Assembly: GCF_949987515.2 (NCBI RefSeq)
Contig: NC_082688.1
Location: 80,418,731-80,482,730, forward strand
Origin: Delphinus delphis
Lineage: Eukaryota > Chordata > Mammalia > Artiodactyla > Delphinidae
Direction: 5' to 3'
DNA length: 64,000 nt
How positions within the stretch are numbered: the first letter of the stretch is position 1; every line of letters starts with the position of its first letter. The notes beneath the pieces are model-generated. The model was not told the DNA's origin and searched no databases. It saw only the letters and a list, made by a program, of their open reading frames with translations. The position numbers and the translations under genes were made by a program. Shown piece after piece: positions 13,768 to 27,100 of this stretch.

Positions 13768-13952
13768 TTATATGTTAAACACTGTTCTAATGCATTTTAC
13801 ACAAGCATTTACTCATTTAATTCTCATACCAAGCTGTTTAATAAGTACTATAAGCCTTATTTTACTGATGAGGAAACTGGAGACACAAATAACTTCAAAA
13901 AACAGCTAATGAATGGCAGAGCCAGGATTCAAACCCAGGCAGTCTAGCTTCT
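13768..13952 (-). mobile_element. MIR relic, antisense
   Basis: The plus strand reads 'ttactgatgaggaaactgg', 'ggcagagccaggattcaaac' and 'ccaggcagtct', the reverse complement of the MIR core. Old, shared mammalian SINE. Confidence 0.65.
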
Positions 13953-13968
13953 TGAGTGGATGTTCTTT

Positions 13969-14168
13969 TTTTTTTTGCGGTATGCGGGCCTCTCGCTGTT
14001 GTGGCCTCTCCCGTTGCGGAGCACAGGCTCCGGACGCGCCGGCTCAGCGGCCACGGCTCACGGGCCCAGCTGCTCCGCGGCATGTGGGATCCTCCCAGAC
14101 CGGGGCACGAACCCGTGTCCCCTGCATCGGCAGGCGGACTCTCAACCACTGCGCCACCAGGGAAGCCC
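13969..14168 (-). mobile_element. CHR-2-like SINE, young-looking
   Basis: Exact 16-base target duplication gagtggatgttctttt at 13954-13969 and 14169-14184, a short T tract and a near-consensus body. Confidence 0.95.
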
Positions 14169-14650
14169 GAGTGGATGTTCTTTTACTACTCTTTCATATT
14201 GGTGCATGTTCTTTATAAATTTTCGTGCAACCATTCCTAGTTACTCTGTAAAGATTTCTTTTAATATAGTTAGTAGTCTAGGAGGACGTTTTTGGGGACC
14301 TAAAGATTTGACTAACAATACTAAATTTTATTGATTATTTTTAGAAAGGATAATCTAATTTCCCATAGAAATATGTTAAAGGAGGTTACATTTTCAACGA
14401 TCAGAGTTCCAATTTTGTATGGAAATTTTTACAATCCTGTTTTATTCAGATATGCATTATATAACTATGTCATCATTACTGAAGCTTTCTAAAGTATATG
14501 CATATTCTGGAGATGAGGCTGATTAAATGAAAAAGATAGGAAACCACTCCTAACTTCTGTCTTTTATCCCATTCAATCCATCTTTTACAGTGCTGTCATA
14601 GAGTCATTTATTCTAAAATAGACATCTTGCCTTTGATTTTCATTTCTTTT

Positions 14651-14933
14651 TTTTTTTAATTTATTTATTTATTTATGGTTGTGTAGGGTCTTCATTGCTG
14701 TGCGCGGGTTTTCTGCAGTCGTGGCAAGCAGGGACTACTCTTTCGGTTCACGCGCTTCTCATTGCGGTGGCTTCTGGTTGCGGAGCATGGGCTCTAGGCG
14801 CACGGGCTCAGTAGTTGTGACCTACGGGCTTAGTTGCTCTGCGGCATGTGGAATCTTCCTGGACCAGGGCTTGAACCTGTGTCCCCTGAATTGGCAGGCG
14901 GATTCTTAACCACTGCGCCACCAGGGAAGTCCC
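14651..14933 (-). mobile_element. CHR-1-like SINE
   Basis: (TTTA)n tail, then the ttcattgctgtgcgcgggtt part, ending gccaccagggaagtccc. Confidence 0.88.
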
Positions 14934-15129
14934 TGATTTTCTGACTTTATGTAATTTCCCACTAAAACACCTAAACAAGGCTTCAGCCTACCTTCATCCA
15001 ATCTTCTATCTCCTGTAGTTACCACCAGGCATCCCACTAGCCATACCTGACCACTCCACATTCTTTGCACCTGGTGCCTTGCTATTTCCTTTGCTTTTAT
15101 CCACCCAGGGACCTACTCAGACAACACCT

Positions 15130-16200
15130 AACCATGGTACCAATACTTTGTAGGCTTTCAAAGTGTACAATTCAGTGGTTTTTTATTCACCAGGTCATAC
15201 AGCCATCACCACCATCTAACTCCAGTTTATTTCATCACCTCCAAAAGAAACCTCATATCTATTAGCAGTCATGCTCAGTTCTCCCCTACCACCCCTAATG
15301 TCCTTTTATTATTCCTGTATACAATTCAGAATACTGATTGCATTTAGTTGTGATGTCTCCTTAGTTTCCTTCAATATTTGATGGTTTCCCCATCTTTCTT
15401 TGTTTTTCATGACCTTCATAGTTTTGAAAAGAAGTGGTTGGGTATTGTGTAGAATGTCCCTCCATTTGGGTTTGTCTGATGTTTGTCTCATGATCAGACT
15501 GGGTTATGGGTTTTGGGGTTAAGAGCACCACAGAGATGAGCTGCGTTTCTCAGCACATCTTATGAGGGAGGTCATGATTTCAGCGACTTAACACCAGTGA
15601 TGTTAACCTTGATCACTTGGTTAAGGTGTTGTCTGCCAGCTTTCTCTATTATAAAGTTAGTATGTCTTCCTTTCCATATTCTTAGGAAGTGAGTCATTCA
15701 GCCCTGCCCACACTTGTGGGGAGGGGAATTAAACTCCACCTCCTTAATGGGATATATCTACATATATTATCTGGAGAAAGATAATATATGCTGTGAGGAA
15801 GATTTGTCCCTTCCCCAGTATTTTTTCATTCAATAATTTATACCAAAATGCACTCATTTATATTTATTTTATACCTTGGGTTATCATCCAGTACTATGAA
15901 TTGCTTTACTTTTGGCCAGCAGGGGCTCTTTCAGGTTGGCTCCTATGGCTTTTTGTTGTTGTTTGCTTTTTTTTGTTTGTTTTTGACATGCCTCCATATT
16001 TTTTCTTTAGCATTTCCTTACTTTCAGGCACTATAAGATGCTCCATGCTCATCTTGTATTTTCCTTGCCCCACATGTAGAATCAAGTATTTCTCCAAAGA
16101 GCCTTGTTTCTTTTTATTAGAAAATGGTATTTTGAAACCAAGATCTGAGGAACTGAGTATTCTTGTTGCTATTGGGGTGTGACTGCTTTTGGACTCCAGT
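15130..16200 (-). mobile_element. Antisense L1M 3' region
   Basis: Contains the 'gtacaattcagtggtttttt', 'agccatcaccaccatct' and 'aaggtgttgtctgccagc' blocks that also recur at 5745 and 33900. No intact frame. Confidence 0.55.
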
Positions 16201-16221
16201 TTTTTGTTTGCTTTAATTTTT

Positions 16222-16612
16222 ATTTATTTTTAAAGATTTATTTATTATTTATTTTTGGCTGCATCGGGTCTTAGTTGCAGCATGTGGGCTCTTCGTTGCG
16301 GTGCACAGGCTGCTCTCTAGTTGTGGCATGCAGGTTTTCTCTTCTCTAGTTGTGGCGCTTGGGCTTCTCTAGTTGTGGTGTGTGGGTTTTCTCTTCTCTA
16401 GTTGTGCGCAGGCTCCAGGGCACGTGGGCTCTGTAGTTTGCGGCGCACAGGCTCTCTAGTTGAGGCGCATGAGCTCAGTGGTTGTGGTTCACGGGCTTAG
16501 TTGCCCTGGGGCATATGGGATCTTAGTTCCCTGACCAGGGATGGAACCCGCGTCCCCTGCGTTGTAAGCATTGTAAAGCGGATTGTTTACCACTGGACCA
16601 CCAGGGAAGTCC
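16222..16612 (-). mobile_element. CHR-1-like SINE with internal duplications
   Basis: About 390 bases. The phrases 'ttctcttctctagttgtg' and 'ttctctagttgtggc' recur, and the head has an extra 'ttgtaagcattgtaaagc'. Ends ccaccagggaagtcc. Confidence 0.85.
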
Positions 16613-16940
16613 AGTACTTCATTCCTTTTAACTGCCACATAATATTCTAGTGTATGGATATATACCACCTTTTGTTCATTTCCTCAGGTGATGGACATTT
16701 GGGGTGATTCTACATTTTGTCTGTTATGCTGCTGTGAACATTTCTGTACAAGTTCTCATGTGGATGTAATGTTTTCATTTCTCTTGGACATATACCTGGT
16801 AGTGGACTTGCGTGGTACATGGTTAACTATGTTTATTCTTTCAAGGAAATGCTAGACTGTTTTTCAAAGTGGCTATACCATTTTGATCCCTTCCAGCCAT
16901 GTATAAAGCATTCTAATTTCATGACATCCTGGCCAAACAT

Positions 16941-17278
16941 TTTGTTTGTTTGTTTAATTAATTAATTAATTTACTTTTGGCTCCGTTGGGTCTTCGTTGC
17001 TGCGCTCAGGCTGTCTCTAGTTGAGGCAAGTGGGGGCTACTCTTTGTTGCAGTGTGCGGGCTTCTCACTGCTGTGGCTTCTCTTGTTGCAGAGCAAGGGC
17101 TCTAGGTGTGTGGGCTTCAGTAGTTGTGGCTTGTGGGCTCTAGAGCGCAGGCTCAGTAGTTGTGGCACACGGGCTTAGTTGCTCCGTGGCATGTGGGATC
17201 TTCCCGGAGCGGGACTCGAATCCGTGTCCCCTGCATTGGCAGGCAGATTCTTAACCACTGCGCCAGCAGGGAAGCCCT
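16941..17278 (-). mobile_element. CHR-1-like SINE nested in L1
   Basis: (TTTG)n/(TTAA)n tail, ggctccgttgggtcttcg, head ending gccagcagggaagccc. Confidence 0.88.
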
Positions 17279-18730
17279 GGGCTCATTTTTAAATTGAGTT
17301 ATTTCTCTTTATTACTGAGTTATAAGCATTCTTTACGTATTCTGGGTACATGTCCCTTATCAGATAAATGATTTGCAAGTATTTTCTCCCATCCTGTGGG
17401 TTGTCTTTTCATTTTCGTTATGGTGTCTTTTATTCCTTCAGGTATTCCTATTACATGTATCTTACACTTCTTGTAGTTGTCCCACACTCCTTGGATATTC
17501 TGTTCTGTTTTTCCCCCCCAGTCTTTGTTCTCTTTGCTTTTCTGCTTTCGAGGATTCTATTGATAATATCCTCTAGTGCAGAGGTTTTTTCCCTCAGCTG
17601 TGTCAGTCTTACTCAGCCCATCAAAGGCATTCTTCAGTGTTTTTATCTCTAGCATTTGTCTTTGGTTCTTTCTTAAGATTTCCATCTCTCTGCTTACATT
17701 GCCTATCTCTTTTTGCATGCTGTTTACTTTGTCCACTATTAATTATCCTTCAATATTTGATGTCCACTATTAATTATTAATCATCGTTGTTTTAAATTCC
17801 CAGTCTAATAATTCCAACATCTTTCCCATGTCTGGTTGTGATAATTGCTCTCTCTTCATTTGTGATTTTTCCTTTAAGTATGCCTTATCATTTTTTCATG
17901 TTAGTTAGCTGTGATGTACTGGGTAAAAGGAACTGCTATAAATGCCTTAGTAATATGGTGGTGAAGTGTGAGGGGAAGGGGAAGAGTTCTGTTCTCCTAT
18001 GATTAGTTTTCAGTCTTTTTAATGAGGCTTTGACTCTGGACTGAAGAGTTTCTGTTTTTTCCTCACCCCCTACGTGGGATATTAGGGCTGGAATATTTTC
18101 CGTAAGATGTTATGGAGAAACCCTAACGAACTTTCGGCTAACCCAATATTTCTCTTTCCCTAGGTCAGTTAGGCTCTGACAATATCCTAGCAAGTTAGGC
18201 TGTAACTGGTTTCTCCTGAAGGCAGGCCTTGTTAAATACAGAGTCCATTGGTGTATTTCAAAGGATTTGACTCCATTCTTTTGCATGTGAATATCCAGTT
18301 GTCTCAGCACAATTTGTTGAAAAGGCCTTTCCCCCCATTGAATTGGCCTTATATTAGTACCAAACTGTCTTGATCACTATAGATTTGTAGTGTTTTGAAA
18401 CTGGAAAGTGTGAGTTGTCTAACTTTGTTTTTATTTTTCAAGATTGTTTTGGCTATTCTGGGTCCCATGAGTACCAGCTTTTCCATTTCTGTAAAGAAGG
18501 CAACAGGGGTTCCATACAGTGATGCTGAATCTGTAGATAAGCTTGAGGAGGATTACCATCTTAACAGTATTGAGTCTTGCAATCTATGAACATATAATAT
18601 CATGGATATTTAACATTTATTTAAGTCTTTAATTTCTTTTAAAAGTGTTTTGTACTTTTCAGAGTGTAAGTTTTGTATTTCTTTCATTATACTTATTCCT
18701 AAGTATTTTATTCTTTTTGATGCTATTATA

Positions 18731-18954
18731 CAGGTTTTTGTTTTGTTTTGTTTTGTTTTTTGCGGTACGCGGGCCTCTCACTGTTGTGGCCTCTTCCGTT
18801 GCGGAGCACAGGCTCCGGACGTGCAGGCTCAGCGGCCATGGCTCACGGGCCCAGCCGCTCCGCGGCATGTGGGATCTTCCCGGACCGGGGCACAGACCCG
18901 TGTCCCCTGCATCGGCAGGCGGACTCTCAACCACTGCGCCACCAGGGAAGCCCC
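18731..18954 (-). mobile_element. CHR-2-like SINE, young-looking, nested in L1
   Basis: Exact 14-base target duplication ttgatgctattata at 18717-18730 and 18955-18968. Tail (TTTTG)n. Near-consensus body. Confidence 0.95.
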
Positions 18955-19786
18955 TTGATGCTATTATAAATGGAATTTTCTTAATTTCATTTTCAGTTTG
19001 TTCAGTGCTGCAGTGTAGAAATATAATTGATGCTGGTATATTGATCTTTTATCTTTCAATTCTGCTGAATTTGTTATTCTAATATATTTAGTGGGTTCCT
19101 TTTGAAAATCTATATACAGGATTATCTAATTTGCAAATAGAAATAACTTTGCTTCTTACTTTCCAACCAAGATGCGTTTTATTTCATTTCCTTGCCAGCT
19201 GGCCTATCATCTCCAGTATAGTGTTGAATAGAAGTGGTGAGAGTGGACATCCCTGTCTTATTTCTGAAATTACTTCACCACTAAGTATAATGTTAGTTAC
19301 AGTTTTGTTTACTACATTCCCTTTTTCAAGTTGAGGAATTTACCTTGTATTCCTAGTTTGTTGGATGTTTTCAGTCATGAAGGGGTATTGAATTTTTGAG
19401 TTATTTCTTAGTGGTTACCCTCGGGATTACAATCAACATCATATAACTGTATCTAAGTTCAGTTAATAACCATCTTAATTTCAGTGGTGTACAGAAACTT
19501 TGCTCTTATGTAACTCTGATCCCTCCCCTTTACTTTGTTTTTTATTGGTAAACAAATTCCTTCTTTGTGTATTTTTTGCCTTTCAATAGATTTATAATTA
19601 TTATACTATCTAATTATCTTTTAAATTAGGAGGAAAAAAGTTATAAACAAAAAGTACATTTATTGTTTCTTTCATATTTATCCTATACTTATCCTATGTT
19701 TTGATTTGTGCTCTTCCTTCATGTTGTTTCATGTACTGGCTAGTGTCCTTTCATTTCAGCCTGAAGGACTCCTTTAGTGTTTCTTT

Positions 19787-20136
19787 TTGTTTTTTTTTTA
19801 ATTTATTTATTTTTGGCTGGGTTGGGTCTTTGTTGTTGCACACGGGCTTTCTCTAGTTGCGGTGACCAGGGGCTACTCTTCATTGAGGTGCATGGGCTTC
19901 TCATCGCGGTGGCTTCTCGTTGCAGAGCACGGGCTCTAGGTGTGTGGGCTTCAGTAGTTGTGGCATGCAGGTTCAGTGGTTGTGGCTCGCTGGCTCTAGA
20001 GCACAGGCTCAGTAGCTGTGGCACATGGGCTTAGTTGCTCTGCAGCATGTGAGATCTTCCTGGACCAGGGCTTGAACCTGTGTCCCCTGCATCGGCAGGC
20101 GGATTCCCAAACATTTCCCGCGCCACCGGGGAAGTC
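19787..20136 (-). mobile_element. CHR-1-like SINE with a small insertion
   Basis: Oligo(T)/(ATTT)n, then a long body. The head reads ggattcccaaacatttcccg, an insertion in the usual ggattcttaaccactgcg. Flanks cctgaaggact / cctgaagacag. Confidence 0.87.
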
Positions 20137-20289
20137 CTGAAGACAGAATTTTTGAGGTTACTGACTCTGCCATTTTCACTGCTGTCCTTAGCTTATTTAT
20201 TCTTACCTTGTTCTTTCATTCCCTTCTTCACTCCCTTTTACTAGTACTGTTAGATGAGAATTTGTCTGGATTTTTTCATATGTGAAATG

Positions 20290-20720
20290 TGGGACACTGC
20301 CAAGGACATTCACTGTAGCAGTATTTACAATAGCAATAGAGTGAAAAACAACCCAGCTGTTCCAAAATAAGGAAGTAGTTTTTTTTCTTTTAATGGTTCA
20401 TCTATATATCTGTATGATGGAACATTATGCACATACTAACAATCATATATACAAAGGAAAATGTTTATGATATGATACAGATTGAAAAAACAGTATAAAA
20501 TAAAATATATTCAAGTTTTCGAAAATAAGTTTTGAAAACTTGAAATACATTCAAGTTTTTGAAAATAAGTTTTGTAAAGAGATAAGCATATATTAGCATC
20601 AAAAACTCTTGGAGGAGCCATATCAAAATGGTAGCATTTGTTACTTCTGGTTGGTAAACGGTGTTAAGTAAAACAAATTATCTTTGTTCTGTATTATGTA
20701 CCATAAGGTTGTATTAATTA
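20290..20720 (+). mobile_element. Diverged L1 fragment, probably sense
   Basis: Weak resemblance to the L1 'ttcactgtagcagtattta' and 'gatggaacattatgcacat' segments. Confidence 0.4.
20509..20574. repeat. 26-bp direct repeat with hairpin potential
   Basis: attcaagttttcgaaaataa... occurs at 20509-20534 and again at 20549-20574 with one difference. The spacer tgaaaacttgaa is complementary to the repeat start, so each copy can fold back. Confidence 0.85.
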
Positions 20721-21035
20721 TTTTTTGTTATTAAAATAAAATATACCCATTAATGTGACACACATATTAAACTGTTTTTCATTCGTGTGTTCAATTATAT
20801 AACTGTTGAACTTTGGCAATTTAACATTAATTTTTATAAATATTTAAAGAGATAGTTAGAACACATGCTAATAATAACCCTGGCATTGGGGCTAACAAAA
20901 TATATATGAGCTATTTTAATCTCCATAGTCTACTGTGTAGAAAGGAGTTTTGTTGCGCTGGAGTATATCAGGGTGAATTGTTAGTTAGATGAATAACCTG
21001 TAATCTTACTAGCATTTCATTCTTTTTCTTTTCAG

Positions 21036-21122
21036 GCGCATATTAAATTTCCTATTGACTACCCATATTCACCACCTACCTTCAGATTCTTGACCAAAAT
21101 GTGGCACCCCAACATTTATGAG
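21036..21122 (+). CDS. UBE2R2: UBE2R2 exon 2 (residues 60-88)
   Basis: An 87-base exon, flanked by a pyrimidine tract ending in TTTTCAG and by the donor GTAAGA. It is in phase 0 at both ends and encodes 29 residues starting [10 protein letters not shown]. This is the central beta-sheet of the UBC fold with the PPTFRF strand and the HPN motif (MWHPNIYE), whose Asn stabilises the oxyanion during ubiquitin transfer. The codon before the acceptor, in exon 1, should be Lys59. Confidence 0.97.
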
Positions 21123-24100
21123 GTAAGAGAAGTCTATCATGAATTTCTCTGAAGATTTATTTAAGATAATATCCTTTAAAATAGCCTCCATAGCTCAGTA
21201 TGCTGTGGTAGTTATGCTGTAGCCACAGAGAAGTATTCATGGTTTCCCATTTTTGGTTAGCAGTCTGTAGTTGAATTGCTCAAAAATTGGGGTTTTTTAA
21301 TACCAGTGTATATTATGGTTAATTTAAGGTTGAGGCTTTAAACCTTTGCTGCTCATCGCTAAGATTATAATTCATATTTGTTAACATTTGCATTTTTTTA
21401 ATTTAGTAGATAAAGTCATACAAATTTATTTGTGTACCTATCCTCTAGCTTCACAGCAAGGGTTTGTTTGTTGCTTTGATCAGAGATTCAGCTTTGGGAC
21501 AGGAGGGGGTGGGAATTTATCCTACTATATTTGTACTGGTGTCCTTTAAGGAGTTGCTGCATACCAGTTGAGAGCCTCTTTTGGAATAAATCCAAGGTTA
21601 GGTTCTTCTACTAGACAAGTCCACATGCCTGGGAAAATAATTTGTAGCTTTTCTTATGAAATGTACTTAGCTTTGTGCTAATTTATAAGGATGCTGGAAC
21701 AATGCATTATGTTTCTCAGGATATATGTCAAGGCCCACTAAAATATCCTGAGTCTACTCCTTTACCATTCTGTAATCTTTTTCATTGCAGTAGTGCTGTG
21801 AAGTTGTAGCTGAGGCCCAGGCATTAAAATTGTTTTTTAAAATTTGCAGCCTTAGTCATAGTTCTTTTTTTGGTCAGGTGGTTATTGGCAAGCACCTTTC
21901 CTCCAGAAACAGAGCTACAGAGCCTTTAAAATGCTTATAGGCAAGGGATGGAGAACTTACTCTATAGTCCTGAATTTGGATCTCAGTCTATAAATGAGCA
22001 CACTGGGGTAGCTTTATTATTTTTCACAACCTGCTTTTTCTGTCAGTCATTTTCTTCATTTTTCTTTCCTTCTTAAAACAGGATAAACTAGTGCTCAAAA
22101 GGTGATGCATAGTAACATTTCCAGAAATAGGTTCCCAGAATATTGTTTTCTTTAGTATCTTTAGTATTTGACATAATCATCCTACAAATAAACAACAATG
22201 AATATGTTGTACTATTCTATATAACAAAGTTATCCTGTTGTAGGGAGAGACTATAGAAATAATTCACTGTTCATAAGTTCAAACTGGGTTTAATACACAT
22301 AGAAATATTTTTCTGTCCCTGTCCATTTAATAATCAAAAATTCTTGCCTTCAGAACTATGTGGTATAAAAGCAACTATACTCCAATAAAAATTAATTTAA
22401 AAAATTTAAAAGGAACGTGAATTCAAGAAGAAAAACCCAACTATGTGGTATGTATAGATTTTTTAGATAGCAAAAGAGAAGTGAGAAGGCTCAAGCTTTT
22501 TTTGTCTTGCTACTGAGAACTAATTCACCTTAGAGCCATATATTCGCCTGTTTCCATCTCAGTTATCTAATTCTCAAACCCTTCTCAACAAAGAAGCAAA
22601 AAGGAAAAACAAAAAACAGAATAAAGGATTCAAAGCTCTTTCAGAAGAAGGTGTAGGTAGATACACTCCACTTTCCACTGCTTTTTCACCACTTAGGCTG
22701 TTTAGTTCTGTCTCTTAAGATTTAGCATTGGATCATTGTTTTTTAAAATAGGTTTCATATTCATAATAAAAATTTCAGCAGTAAAATAAAACATGCATAT
22801 CTTATAAATATGCAGTTGTTTTCCATGCCATAAAAGTTCTGTTTTTAAAGAAGTGTTAAGTCATAGTTAGGAATTAAATTTGATGTAATCAAATGAGTCA
22901 CAAGAGACTCTTCTTACAAACTAATAATACGTTAATTTACTTTGCTACATTCTGGAAACAGTATCAGAATTGAACTTTTTGAGGGCCCAAGTCAGTATTT
23001 GTGATTTTAGCCATTAGGGCTCATGGTTCTTAGCCAAAGGGATATTCCAGGAAGTTGCTCTCTCCTCATCCATCTTATGTTGTCACCTAGAAACACAATG
23101 GACCTCAATGTCAAATTGCTCTGGTCACCAAATTGTTTACTGCAGAGTTATTTGTAATAGAACTGGAGATGAAATGGGGGAACAATGGCAACAATGTCAA
23201 CAGCAACAAGACAAAAATACAAAAGGAAAAGTGTACTCAAATGCCAAAATATGTGAATTGATGAGTTTTTGTATATAATAACTTCATGAGTATTAAAAAT
23301 ATCATAAGGACTATTTTTGGTAGAAAATAGTTTATTTTATCAAGTTTTTAGTTTTGGTTACAGTTTTATTAAATATATTCACAGACACATTACTGCAGCC
23401 CCAAAAGTTATAAATACTGCTGTGTTATATGAATGAACTTAATTAATTATTTAACATTTCTAATATCATTGCCACATTTGTGAAATTTATAAATACCAAG
23501 GGGAAGCTCGGAGAACAAAAGAAATTTAATATGAGCTTGTCATCAATGATCATACTGCACAGTCTACTCCTTTTTGCTTCATAATATGTTGAGTGATCTC
23601 AATAATAGTTTCCTGGTTATGTTTGTTACTGTGTGCTCAGAAGTAGATAACCAATGAAGCCCATTTGCTTCACAAACCATGTATTAAAATGAGGTTTTTG
23701 TACACTCTTCACTGTGAACTTCAGAGCTATGGCAACTCAGAATCTCACTGCTCTTAGTATGTATTTATTTAAATAATTTTTTATGTAATAGACTAATATT
23801 TAGAATAGTTTTAGTTTTGCCACAAAATTAAGTGGAAATTATACAGAAGTATTTAGCATTTGATGATCCTTTTAGTACTAGTGAATTGTAGGACACAGTA
23901 TGGCTCTTTCTTTTAAAAAAATAATAAAGATGTTGGATGTTTTTTGAAGGAGTATACAGATCATTTTTCCTGTATAGTGTTTACAGGTGAATGTCACACG
24001 TGTAGTCATGAAATAAATGTTACAGTAAGATGGTGTATTTTAGGATACTTGATAGCCAGTAGGAAAATATTTTACTGTTTTACGTAAGGTTCTAGCTCTG

Positions 24101-27100
24101 AAGAGTTATTCTTGATTCTAGGCTCAGATGATTCTCAAGACATTATACTAATCTCTGTAGCCACTGACACTGCAAGGATATACCAGTTTGGCTACTATTC
24201 CACTATCATTAGGGCATGGTATTTTTAAATGTTATTGTTCTAATAATGATTAAAAATAGATCCTACTGTTTTAATATAACTCCGGCTGCCATAAATACCA
24301 TAGATGCGGTGGCTTACAACAACAGAAATTAACTTTCTCACAGTTTAGGAAACATAGTTTCTACTGAAGACTCCTCCTGGCTTATCTCTGTGTCTTCATG
24401 TGGCTTGAGAGGAGAGAGAGCACAAGCTAGCTCTCTGGTGTCTCTTACAAGGTTTTTTTTTTTTTAATTTATTTATTTATTAATTATTGGCTGCGTTGGG
24501 TCTTCGTTGCTGTGTGCGGGCTTTCTCTAGTTGTGGAGAGCGGGGTCTACTCTTCATTGCGGTGCACGGGCTTCTCATTGTGGTGGCTTCTCTTTGTTGC
24601 AGAGCATGGGCTCTAGGTGCACGGGCTTCAGTAGTTGTGGCACACAGGCTCAGTAGTTGTGGCACACAGGCTCAGAAGTTGTGGCACATGGGCTTAGTTG
24701 CTCCGCGGCACATGGGGTCTTCCTGGACCAGGGCTTGAGCCCATATCCCCTGCATTGGCAGGTGGATTCTTAACCACTGCGCCACCAGGGAAGTCCCTCT
24801 TAAAAGGTTTTTGCCAAGTCTGCAGAGCAATTGCTTTTGGAATAGTAAAATTTAGGCTATGTAAGTGGAAAGTGGGTCTAATTACATATAGTTTATGATC
24901 TTTGTATTTATTTATATGGATTATAACCCATTAGGAGCAAAGTGGATGAGACCCACAATCAGCGCTTCAAAAACTGAAAAGAACTCAGTGTATCAAGAGG
25001 TCCTTTACAATAAAGCTGTCATTATAAATTATATTTTGAAATTACACAGAAAAGATCAGGTAAAAGCAAAGATACTGTGTCAGTTGGGAGTATTCAGAGA
25101 AACAGAACCAATAGGATATATAGAGATATATGTAAGAGGAGGTTTATCATAGGAATCGGCTCACGTGGTTATGAAGACTGAGAAATCCCACAGTCTGCCT
25201 TCTGCAAGCTATAGAGCCGGGAAGTCTGGAATTATAATTCATTTTGAGGCCGTAGGACTGGGAGCTGTTGGTGTGAGTCCCGGAGTCCCAGGACCCAAGA
25301 ACTAGGAGTTCAGATGTAGTAGCCCAAGAAGAGAGACAATTTGTCTTTCCTCTGCCTGTTTGTTCTGTTCAGGCCATCAAAGAATTCGATAATGCCTATC
25401 ACATCATCATGATGAGGGCAAGTCTTTTTTACTCAATCTACTGATTCAAATACTAATCTTTTCCAGAAACACCCTCACAGATACACTCAGAAATAATGTT
25501 CTACCAGCTATCTGAGCATCCCATAGCCCAGTCAAGTTGACACACAAAATTAACCATCACAGATAGCTCTCTTTTTCTACCATTCCCCCCTTGTCATCTA
25601 CATTATGGTCCTTCTATACTCTGTGTACATCATTATGTTCTCAGGGGGTGTAATTTGACTGGCACTACACTTGAATCCTTGAAATAGCAAGTTGTTTATA
25701 GTAAGGGTTTATGCCCTTCTTATTTCATTACATATAGTAAAATTATATTTAGATAGAAAAACAATGGTAGCCTAGCTGGTTCTGCTTCATCTCCTCTGAT
25801 CATTTAACACACATTTTTCTCTCTAATTAAATTATTATTCTTTTCTCTGTTTAGTGGAATTATCTCAGAGCTTCTGTGGTATTTCCGTAATTTCTTTGAG
25901 AATTTATTTTAATGGTTTTTCCACCGAAGAATCAAATAATGAACCCCGCAAAATACATTAGGATTGATTACAAAGTTGGAATATTACATTCTCTGATGAT
26001 CTTTCAAGACTAGGACAAACTGCTTTATTAGTTCATTATTCTTGAACTCATTTCATATAAATTTTAAATACAAAGTTTCTAAATTATAAAAAATTTAGAA
26101 TACGTTTTGTTAAAATGCTTTGATTTTAATATCTATGCTATAAACATACTAAAATATTAAGTTTAAACCCACTAATTTTTTAAATTTTGAAATAATTTTG
26201 GGCTTGAAGAGTTTCAAAATTAGTACAGAAAGTTCTCATATATGTACCTTTTACTCATATTCTTCTAATGTTAATATCTTTTACAACCATGATACATTTA
26301 TCAAAACCAAGAAATTAACTTTGGTACAATACTATTAAGTAAACTAGACTTCATTTGGAATAAAGTATGGCATGGGGAACCTAAAACATGTATTACTTGT
26401 CCTTAGCTAGGTGAGACAAACCCTGTTTCTGTATTGTGTTATTAAACCATCAGAAACAACATGCTTGAACTCTGATCTTGATTCACATAAAGGTGCTGAG
26501 TGCTGTGTTATAAGATTTTGTTATATTATCAGAATTTATTGTGTTCATTTTTTAAAATATGCATTTGATGAACATTTTAAATTTACATAATTTTTACTCA
26601 GTTGTCTTTAAGAAGGGACCTGAATAAAACAAAAGATTCTTCAAATGAATGAATGCTTGCTTAATCAGCTAATCAGAAATGTGTTATGCAATATATTTTA
26701 TTTGCTTTAGCTACTAGGATAAATTGACAGAAATAACTTCTCTTTGGTACCTGGTAAAATATCTTTGTTTTCTTTCAGTGGTTTTTATCATTAAAATAAC
26801 TCATCATTAATTGACTTGTAAAATATTCTTTATTTCTAAAATATTAGAGAAAAGTTTAGTGGTAGAATGTTCCTATAAAACTTCTCAAGTCTACAATGTG
26901 AGTTTCATCTTGGTTTATACCAGATGAGTAAGGTAGAAAGTTAACAGAAACCAGAAGACTTTGATTTGGTGTTGAAAGTTTTCCTAGTAAATGTAATTTA
27001 GTATTACACATTATTAAAGGTTTGAACTCTATCTTGTGCTTGTTTAGATTTTGCTTCTTTTTCCTCGTATTTTTTTCTTTTAAAAAATGTAAATTAGGAT

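Larger units (their letters stand above)
16613..19400 (-). mobile_element. Antisense L1 tract with nested SINEs
   Basis: Antisense L1 blocks in order from 'cacataatattctagtgtatg' to 'ggagaggtg'-like text near 19230 ('gaagtggtgagagtggacat'). Interrupted at 16941-17278 and 18731-18954. Confidence 0.7.
1..21035 (+). other. UBE2R2 intron 1 (3' part)
   Basis: No exon recognised on either strand. AT-rich sequence carrying 19 of the 30 CHR SINEs, two long antisense L1 tracts, an L1 3' end and a MIR. Stretches without a recognised repeat are 1-2460, 3380-4290, 9170-10300, 10680-11490 and 14940-15130; I see nothing functional in them. 12560-12850 resembles diverged L1 3' sequence but is too weak to call separately. 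Confidence 0.85.
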
